From contig CAZEBW010000102.1 in the NCBI GenBank assembly GCA_964510205.1, positions 1 to 11,236 on the forward strand: 11,236 nt of DNA, given 5' to 3'. The notes beneath the pieces were generated by a model, which searched no databases, was not told the origin of the DNA, and saw nothing but the letters and a program-made list of their open reading frames with translations. This document shows positions 6,647-11,236 of this stretch, piece by piece. This DNA is from CAZEBW01 sp964510205. Its GTDB lineage: Bacteria > Chloroflexota > Anaerolineae > VGOG01. Each line of letters begins with the position of its first letter. Within the stretch, counting starts at the first letter, position 1. The position numbers and the translations under genes were made by a program.

Positions 6647-7756
6647 TCAGAGAACCCGCTCCTCAGAGCCCTTATCGAAAAGGTGCAAATGCCCCTGCTG
6701 GAACTCCATCCAAACCTTCTGGTTCAACTGGGGCCTGAAGCCCATTTCCCTCTTGTCTCCCCGCATCTTAAAAATCAGATCGCCGAGCTTGAGGTCAACA
6801 ATCAGCTCGTTGCTCTGAGGCTCCAACACGTAGACCTCAGTAGGGATGGCATTGGCTCTGGCCTCAGGACTCAATTGAATGTGCTCAGGCCGGATACCCA
6901 GCACCAACTGTTGCTCAGCAGCGATGTCCGCCACCCTCTCAGCCAGATTCGGCTTCAAGGGAAAAGCCAAGCGGTAGCCGTGGTCATTCCGGACGTAGAC
7001 CTGGCCCTCCCGCCGCTCCAAATGACACTCCAGGAAGTTCATGGGCGGCGAGCCGATGAAGCCAGCTACGAAGAGGTTCGCTGGGTCGCTGTAGATCTCT
7101 ACCGGAGAGCCGACTTGCTGTATTCGTCCTAGCCTCATGACCACGATCTTATCGGCCATGCTTTGGGCCTCCAGTTGGTCGTGGGTGACATAGATGGTGG
7201 TGATGCCCAGGTCTTGCTGAAGGCGCCTCAAAGTGGCCCTCATCTCCACCCTGAGCCTGGCGTCCAACTGGCTCAAGGGCTCGTCCATCAAGAACACCTT
7301 GGGCCGCCGGATCAGCGCCCGACCAACAGCCACTCGCTGTTGCTGTCCAGCGCTTAACTCGCCGGGATAGCGATCCATAAACTCGTGCATGTGGAGGAAA
7401 TCGGCCGTCTCTTTGATCCGCTGCTCGATCTCCTGGGCAGGCATCTTGGTAGCCTTCAGGGGGAAGGCGAATTGCTTCCGCACCGTCATGTGGGGGTAGA
7501 GAGCATAGCTCTGAAAGATCATGGCGATGTTGCGGTCGCCGGGATAGAGATCGTTGATGCGCCGGCCATCCAGATAAATATCTCCCGCCGCAGGTCGCAC
7601 GAAGCCAGCCACCATCCGCAGGGTCGAGGTCTTACCACAGCCCGTCGGACCCAATAAAACACACAGTTCACCATCTTCGATTACCAAGCTGAAGTCGTCC
7701 ACAGCGTGGGTCTGGCCGTACCAACAGTGCAAATTCTCCAAAACAACCTTGGACAC
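6647..7756 (-). CDS. ABC transporter ATP-binding protein, MalK/UgpC type (first of two)
   Basis: A 369-residue ATPase of the carbohydrate importer family. Walker A GPTGCGKT (36-43), Q-loop Gln82, Walker B VFLMDEP (154-160) with Glu159, D-loop LSQLDAR (161-167) and H-loop His192 are intact. The signature reads LSAGQQQR (134-141), so the third residue of LSGGQ is Ala. The C-terminal third (from about 231) is a TOBE-like regulatory domain with VLGIRPEHIQLS and IPTEVYVLEPQSN. The start codon is GTG at 7756, with GGAGG seven bases ahead, and no better ATG lies nearby; the stop is TGA. Only 15 bp separate it from the second permease gene, which argues for co-transcription. The next gene is its paralogue, and their differences fall in separate motifs (signature here, D-loop there), which suggests two distinct halves of a heterodimer. 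GlpS/GlpT of rhizobial glycerol importers is a known precedent for paired ATPases. Confidence 0.95.
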   Translation of the reverse strand: MSKVVLENLHCWYGQTHAVDDFSLVIEDGELCVLLGPTGCGKTSTLRMVAGFVRPAAGDIYLDGRRINDLYPGDRNIAMIFQSYALYPHMTVRKQFAFPLKATKMPAQEIEQRIKETADFLHMHEFMDRYPGELSAGQQQRVAVGRALIRRPKVFLMDEPLSQLDARLRVEMRATLRRLQQDLGITTIYVTHDQLEAQSMADKIVVMRLGRIQQVGSPVEIYSDPANLFVAGFIGSPPMNFLECHLERREGQVYVRNDHGYRLAFPLKPNLAERVADIAAEQQLVLGIRPEHIQLSPEARANAIPTEVYVLEPQSNELIVDLKLGDLIFKMRGDKREMGFRPQLNQKVWMEFQQGHLHLFDKGSEERVL

Positions 7757-7771
7757 AGTACTCCCTCCGTC

Positions 7772-8584
7772 TTACCTCATCCGTCCGAAGCTCATGCCCC
7801 TGACCAGCTCGTTGCGTACGATGATGGTGAAGATGACCACCGGCAGCATGAAAATGATAGATCCGGCCGACAGTAGCCCCCAGTCAACGCCCATCAACGT
7901 CTGCACCTTCGACAATCCTACGGGGGCTGTCTCCGCCACCCGCGTGGTCAACGATACAGCCAGGAGAAACTCGTTCAGGGATTGGATCAGGCAGAAGATG
8001 GCCGTCGTGGCCAAGCCGGCCCGGGCCAGCGGCAGGCTCACTTTCAGGAAAACCTGGGACGGTGAGTAGCCGTCGAGCATGGCCGCCTCTTCCAACTCCA
8101 GAGGTATCTCATCGAAGAAGCCTTTCAGCACCCACACCGCAAACGAGATGTTGAACAGGCAATAGACCAGGATCAAGGCGATATGCGTATCAAGTAGCCC
8201 CAACGTCCGGAAGACCAGATAGAAAGGCACTAGAACTGCAATCGCTGGCAGCATCCGCAAGCTGAGGATCCAGTACTGCAAGAAGTCACTGCCCTTGATC
8301 GCGTAGCGCGAGAATCCGTAGGCTGCCAGACTCCCCAAGACAATGGAGATCACCGTCGTGCTAATGGCGATGATGAGGCTGTTGCGCACCTGCAAGGGGA
8401 AGTCCGAATTGAAGGCGTTGATATAGTTTTGCAGGGTGGGTTTGAATATGAACACCGGCGGGACGGCCAGCAGTTCGAGCTTGGTTTTGAACGATGAGAG
8501 TAGAATCCACAGCAGCGGGAAGAGGAAGACCGCCGCCACGAACAGAGCAAGAACAACGCCCAGAACACGTTTGAGTGTCTTCAT
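7772..8584 (-). CDS. Carbohydrate ABC transporter permease, MalG type
   Basis: A 270-residue inner-membrane protein, a normal length for MalG-like permeases. Six membrane segments can be read, at roughly 8-30, 68-92, 106-128, 133-156, 190-212 and 240-260. The cytoplasmic EAA coupling loop is LEEAAMLDGYSPSQVFLKV (164-182), followed by SLPLARAG; it keeps the canonical Glu-Ala-Ala and Gly172 and should dock on an ATPase. The end, VRNELVRGMSFG, matches the MalG-type carboxy-terminus. The start is ATG with GAGGTGG upstream; the stop is TAA. It is separated from the first permease by 38 bp that contain a 27-bp palindrome, and is 15 bp from the first ATPase gene. The family places it in a CUT1-type importer for oligosaccharides, glycerol phosphate or similar solutes; the sequence does not decide which. 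Confidence 0.95.
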   Translation of the reverse strand: MKTLKRVLGVVLALFVAAVFLFPLLWILLSSFKTKLELLAVPPVFIFKPTLQNYINAFNSDFPLQVRNSLIIAISTTVISIVLGSLAAYGFSRYAIKGSDFLQYWILSLRMLPAIAVLVPFYLVFRTLGLLDTHIALILVYCLFNISFAVWVLKGFFDEIPLELEEAAMLDGYSPSQVFLKVSLPLARAGLATTAIFCLIQSLNEFLLAVSLTTRVAETAPVGLSKVQTLMGVDWGLLSAGSIIFMLPVVIFTIIVRNELVRGMSFGRMR

Positions 8585-8595
8585 TATTCCACCTC

Positions 8596-8622
8596 GTAAG
8601 ACAAGTTGGCAACTTGTCCTAC
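8596..8622. repeat. 27-bp near-perfect palindrome between the permease genes
   Basis: GTAAGACAAGTTG, one central G, then CAACTTGTCCTAC: a palindrome with a single mismatched pair (A8599 opposite C8619) around a one-base centre. It fills most of the gap between the permease stop at 8623 and the next start at 8584, and abuts the ribosome-binding site of the second permease. Its outer frame resembles the 36-bp palindrome at 3782-3817. There is no T-run, so termination is unlikely. Confidence 0.8.
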
Positions 8623-9567
8623 CTATAAGCCGGTAGCGACCTGTTCAACCTTAGCGGGGGTGATCAGCCTCAGCAGGATGTTGATCACGATGTTGATGAT
8701 GATCACCACCACCCACGAGATCGCCGCCGCCATGCCGATATTGAAGAACATGATCTGGTGGCGGTAGCCCAGGATGGAGAGCGTGGACGTGAAATTCCCA
8801 GGGCCGCCTCCCGTCAGGATGAAGGGCGAATCGAACAGCTTAAGGGTGTCAATGGAGCGGAAGAGCAGGGCCAACAACAGGGGGAAGCGCAGATAGGGCC
8901 AGTAGATCTGGCGGAACTTCAGCCAGGTCGAGGCCCGGTCGAGGGTGGCGGCCTCCAGAAGTTCCATCGGTATCGTACCCAGACCGGCCAACACCAGCAG
9001 GGCTACGAAAGGCGTCCACTGCCACACGTCCACCACCACCACCGCCACCTGCGACCAAAACGGGTGGGCCAGCCAGGGAATGGCCGGCAGGCCCATCCGA
9101 GTCAGCGCGTAATCCACAATCCCGAAGGTCTGGTCGAACATGAACCGCCAGAACAGCCCGATACAAAAAGGGGCCAGCATCATGGGCAGGAAGACGATCA
9201 GCCTGATGATTCCCATGCCAGTAAAACGCTGGTTCAGCACAAAGGCCAGCAGGATACCCAGCACCACCTCGATGGAAACGGCCGCTATGGTGAACTGCAC
9301 CGTGACCCGGGCGGCCAGCCAGAACTGAGGATCGGTAAACATGTTGATGTAGTTGCCCAGGCCAATCCAGATGGCCCTGCTCCCCAGCGAGTAGTTGAAC
9401 AGGCTCACGCCGAGGGAGAATAAAAGCGGGACGATGGCCAGTAGCAGCAGCAGGCCGAGGGTGGGCGCGAACAGCAATCGCCGCCACCACAAATCCCTGA
9501 GACCCGCCGCTGCCTCCACCGCCGTCGCCGGCCCCCCTCTCTCATTAACCATTGCCTCTTGTGCCAT
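8623..9567 (-). CDS. Carbohydrate ABC transporter permease, MalF type
   Basis: A 314-residue inner-membrane protein, the usual length for single-unit MalF/UgpA-like permeases. A 30-residue cytoplasmic N-terminus precedes membrane segments at roughly 31-56, 89-112, 120-142, 172-196, 226-246 and 275-299. The coupling loop is LLEAATLDRASTWLKFRQI (203-221): Glu205-Ala-Ala is kept, but the conserved Gly of EAAxxxG is Arg211. LTGGGPGNFT (251-260) is the typical MalF-side motif. The start is ATG with AGGAGG four bases ahead; a second ATG five codons in has a poorer site. The stop is TAG. It should pair with the MalG-type permease to form the channel, receiving solute from the lipoprotein. The loss of the loop glycine may go with the non-identical ATPases, though this is inference. 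Confidence 0.95.
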   Translation of the reverse strand: MAQEAMVNERGGPATAVEAAAGLRDLWWRRLLFAPTLGLLLLLAIVPLLFSLGVSLFNYSLGSRAIWIGLGNYINMFTDPQFWLAARVTVQFTIAAVSIEVVLGILLAFVLNQRFTGMGIIRLIVFLPMMLAPFCIGLFWRFMFDQTFGIVDYALTRMGLPAIPWLAHPFWSQVAVVVVDVWQWTPFVALLVLAGLGTIPMELLEAATLDRASTWLKFRQIYWPYLRFPLLLALLFRSIDTLKLFDSPFILTGGGPGNFTSTLSILGYRHQIMFFNIGMAAAISWVVVIIINIVINILLRLITPAKVEQVATGL

Positions 9568-9589
9568 CGTGCCTCCTGACCGCCTTATG

Positions 9590-9615
9590 ACGTTTCACGT
9601 TTCACGTTTGACGTT
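9590..9615. repeat. 7-bp tandem array (ACGTTTC-type)
   Basis: ACGTTTC, ACGTTTC, ACGTTTG and a partial ACGTT run head to tail through the gap between the isomerase and the first permease, overlapping two bases of the isomerase stop codon (9614-9616). The unit length equals that of the array at 5372-5392, though the sequence differs. Its plus-strand translation (TFHVSR) is another peptide I associate with dispersed intergenic repeats. Confidence 0.65.
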
Positions 9616-10555
9616 ACCCCGTGTACAGTTCCAACGTCTTCTTAGCCAGCAGGAACCCCCGCTTGACCAACTCCTCAGTGGCCTCCCAATTCGCGTCCTC
9701 GTGCTCGATGCTGAGCACAAAGTCATACCCCACATCGTAGAGAGCCGCCACCAGCTCCTGCCAGTCTACCAGGCCTTGCCCCGGCAGGCGCGGGATCTGC
9801 CAGCGGAAGCCACAGCCCAGGATGCCATCCTGATAGAACATTTCCCCGTCTATGTCCATGTCCTTGGCGTGCACGTGGAAGATGCGGTCGCCGAAATCAT
9901 AGATGAAGCGGATGTAGTCAATCTGCTGCCACACCAGGTGCGAGGGATCGAAGTTGAGGCCGAAATTCTCGTCGGGCACGGCCTCGAACATGCGGCGGAT
10001 GAGGGCCGGCGAGTGAGGCAGGTTAGACCCACCCGGCCAGGTGTCGGCCCACAGCATGGGGCAATGCTCGATGGCGATCTTCACGTTGTGCTCGGCCGCG
10101 AACTCGACCAGCCCCGGCCACACCTTCGTGAACTCCTCGAAGTTGTGATCCAGGTCCTTCCGCCAATCGCGCCCGGTGAGTTCAGGGTTCCAGCTCCGCC
10201 CCACGAAGGTGCCCAAGATGTCCACGCCCAGCGTCTCCGCGCCGACGATGACCTTCTTCAGGTGGGCGATGACGTGTTTACGGTGCTCCAGGTCGGGATG
10301 GAGCGGGTTAGGATAGTAACCCAGCGAGGATATCTCCAACCCCTTCGCGGCCAGCATGTCGTTGATCTCCGAGGCCCTGGCGGGCGTCAGCGAGTCCACG
10401 TCAATGTGGACCACGCCGCCGTACTTGCGGTCTCTCTCCTCGCCAGCCGGCCAGCAGGCGATTTCCAGCATCTCGAATCCGCTGTCCGAAGCCCAGGTGG
10501 CCACTTCCTGCAGAGACAAGTTGGGGAAAGCTGCGGTCATTACGCCGATTTTCAT
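9614..10555 (-). CDS. Sugar phosphate isomerase/epimerase (xylose isomerase-like TIM barrel)
   Basis: A 313-residue soluble protein of the AP-endonuclease-2/xylose-isomerase-like barrel family, which includes IolE, IolI, tagatose epimerases and keto-glycoside lyases. It begins MKIGVMTAAFP, the first barrel strand. Likely metal ligands follow the family order: Glu163 in AIEHCP, Asp203 and His206 in NFDPSHL, His229 in HVHAKD and Glu284 in SIEHED. An ATG two codons upstream, at 10561, is only two bases from AAGGAGG; the ATG at 10555 is eight bases from it and gives the normal family N-terminus, so it is chosen. The stop is TAA. It lies between one Gfo/Idh gene and the permeases. Pairing of such a barrel with Gfo/Idh enzymes is common in inositol and 3-keto-sugar pathways, so it may isomerise, epimerise or eliminate from an oxidised sugar. 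The exact reaction is unknown. Confidence 0.92.
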   Translation of the reverse strand: MKIGVMTAAFPNLSLQEVATWASDSGFEMLEIACWPAGEERDRKYGGVVHIDVDSLTPARASEINDMLAAKGLEISSLGYYPNPLHPDLEHRKHVIAHLKKVIVGAETLGVDILGTFVGRSWNPELTGRDWRKDLDHNFEEFTKVWPGLVEFAAEHNVKIAIEHCPMLWADTWPGGSNLPHSPALIRRMFEAVPDENFGLNFDPSHLVWQQIDYIRFIYDFGDRIFHVHAKDMDIDGEMFYQDGILGCGFRWQIPRLPGQGLVDWQELVAALYDVGYDFVLSIEHEDANWEATEELVKRGFLLAKKTLELYTG

Positions 10556-10563
10556 GGTCATAA

Positions 10564-10570
10564 CCTCCTT
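10564..10570 (-). promoter_or_regulatory. Ribosome-binding site deciding the isomerase start
   Basis: Minus-strand AAGGAGG. It is eight bases from the ATG at 10555 but only two from the in-frame ATG at 10561, so the shorter protein is preferred. Confidence 0.8.
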
Positions 10571-10592
10571 GAATCACTCGCTCGGCCTGGAT

Positions 10593-10615
10593 CCCTTCGA
10601 CTGGCTCAGGACAAG
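10593..10615. repeat. Dispersed-repeat motif CCTTCGACTGGCTCAGG
   Basis: CCCTTCGACTGGCTCAGGACAAG matches, from memory, a widely scattered intergenic motif whose false translation on the minus strand is CPEPVEG. It stands in the 112-bp gap between the partial oxidoreductase and the isomerase. Confidence 0.55.
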
Positions 10616-10616
10616 T

Positions 10617-10659
10617 GCCAAATCCAGGCCATGCCCGCCGGATTTGGCAATCCGGCGGG
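10617..10659 (-). other. Two mutually exclusive hairpins upstream of the isomerase
   Basis: One hairpin pairs 10634-10644 with 10649-10659 (perfect 11-bp arms CCCGCCGGATT and AATCCGGCGGG, 4-base loop). A competing one pairs GCCAAATCC (10617-10625) with GGATTTGGC (10640-10648). They share bases 10640-10644 and so cannot form together. Transcribed on the minus strand, the 11-bp hairpin forms first. No T-run follows either, so a terminator is not evident; a structured spacer or repeat remnant is more likely than a proven attenuator. Confidence 0.55.
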
Positions 10660-10667
10660 AGCAATAG

Positions 10668-11236
10668 TTAGCGATCAACCTCTACCCACCGCTGTTCCCG
10701 TGCGCTGCGCTCGATGGCCTCGCAGATCAGGTTCTCCTCGTGGCCGTCGGCGAAGGTGGGGAAATCGGCCGGGGCGGCGCAGTCGCCCTGCTCGATATAG
10801 CCGTAGACAGCGGCATACAGTTGTTTGAACGTGTCGGGGAAGCCCTCGGCGTGGCCGCCGGGGTAGCCCGCGCTCCACCTGGCCTCCGACGCCAGGAGCG
10901 AGGGGTCCTTGATCAGAACCTCGTTGGCTCGCTCGCGGTGCCCGATCCACAGCTCGTTAGGCCGTTCCCCGTCCCAGGCCAGGGACCCTTTGGAGCCGTC
11001 TATCTCCAGGCTAAGCCGGTTCTTGCGGCCTGCACAAATCTGGGATACGGTCACCACCCCTTTGGCCCCACCCTCGAAGTTCAACAGGATGCTGGCGTAG
11101 TCCTCGGTCTGGATGGGCTTCTCCTCGTAATCCTCTGGCTTCAGCTCCTTGCCAGCGAAGGTATCAATCGGCACCAGCGGTTTGCGCCGCAGCGGGATGA
11201 AGGTGCCGAAATCGGCCATCACGGAGGCGACCCTGA
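10668..11236 (-). CDS. Gfo/Idh/MocA-family oxidoreductase, C-terminal part (5' end outside window)
   Basis: The C-terminal 188 residues of a second oxidoreductase; the frame is still open at the right edge, where codons for R-V-A-S-V precede MADFGTFIPLRRKP. A GTG at 11222 is therefore an internal codon, not a start. The segment with TFIPLRRKP, then YASILLNFEGGAKGVVTVSQI and EIDGSKGSLAWDGERPNELWIG, is the beta-sheet substrate and dimerisation domain of this family. The end, FADGHEENLICEAIERSAREQRWVEV, is the usual closing helix and strand. The Rossmann domain, EKP motif and catalytic His lie outside. The stop is TAA, and 112 bp separate it from the isomerase start. It differs clearly from the complete oxidoreductase at 2654-3757, so a two-dehydrogenase pathway is implied, or one working on each half of a conjugate. 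Confidence 0.93.
   Translation of the reverse strand, partial: RVASVMADFGTFIPLRRKPLVPIDTFAGKELKPEDYEEKPIQTEDYASILLNFEGGAKGVVTVSQICAGRKNRLSLEIDGSKGSLAWDGERPNELWIGHRERANEVLIKDPSLLASEARWSAGYPGGHAEGFPDTFKQLYAAVYGYIEQGDCAAPADFPTFADGHEENLICEAIERSAREQRWVEVDR

Noticed and set aside
5372..9615. CRISPR-like repeats
   Set aside because: The arrays have 7-bp units with no spacers, and no cas gene is present.
9395..10828. Open frame of 477 codons on the plus strand
   Set aside because: It runs opposite three recognised genes and their repeat-filled gaps, with low-complexity content rich in His, Arg and Pro; shadow frame.
11220..11222. GTG at 11222 as the start of the right-edge oxidoreductase
   Set aside because: The frame continues to the window edge and the protein lacks its whole Rossmann domain, so this is an internal codon of a truncated gene.

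Overview
The window is a single, co-directional catabolic and transport gene cluster. Every convincing gene lies on the minus strand and is transcribed from high to low coordinates. The organism is most likely a moderately GC-rich bacterium of the Chloroflexota, Anaerolineae-like. I infer this from the solute-binding lipoprotein, whose lipid-anchored cysteine is followed by a Val/Glu/Lys-rich linker of the EVEKEV...VTATPP type that is typical of that phylum. The variety of palindromic and short tandem repeats in almost every intergenic gap fits the same picture. This is an inference from remembered patterns, not a database result.

In transcription order (right to left), the cluster begins with the C-terminal half of a Gfo/Idh/MocA-type oxidoreductase that runs off the window edge (11236-10668). 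A TIM-barrel sugar phosphate isomerase/epimerase follows (10555-9614). Next is a complete ABC importer of the carbohydrate (CUT1) type: two permeases (9567-8623 and 8584-7772), two different MalK/UgpC-like ATPases (7756-6647 and 6528-5428) and the solute-binding lipoprotein (5348-3864). A second, complete Gfo/Idh oxidoreductase comes after it (3757-2654), then a non-pyrrolysine MttB-family (trimethylamine methyltransferase-like) protein (2376-937) and a creatininase-family metallohydrolase (843-52).

A plausible joint role is uptake of a sugar or sugar conjugate, followed by NAD(P)-dependent oxidation and isomerisation or elimination by the two dehydrogenases and the isomerase. The MttB-like and creatininase-like proteins suggest that the substrate, or part of it, carries an N-methyl/betaine-like or cyclic amide group. 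The sequence does not fix the substrate. No regulator, corrinoid protein, kinase, glycosidase, RNA gene, transposase or CRISPR array is visible, and no promoter could be called with confidence.

The intergenic gaps (15 to 277 bp, none above 300) are unusual. They hold a perfect 36-bp palindrome, a 27-bp near-palindrome of a related design, a 13-bp-arm hairpin, an MITE-like inverted repeat with a collapsed copy beside it, an inverted pair of GC-rich repeats, two 7-bp triplet arrays and a further hairpin region. The best candidates for something undescribed are this repeat load inside one operon, the asymmetric ATPase pair (with an altered permease coupling loop), and the pairing of MttB-like and creatininase-like proteins with a sugar importer.
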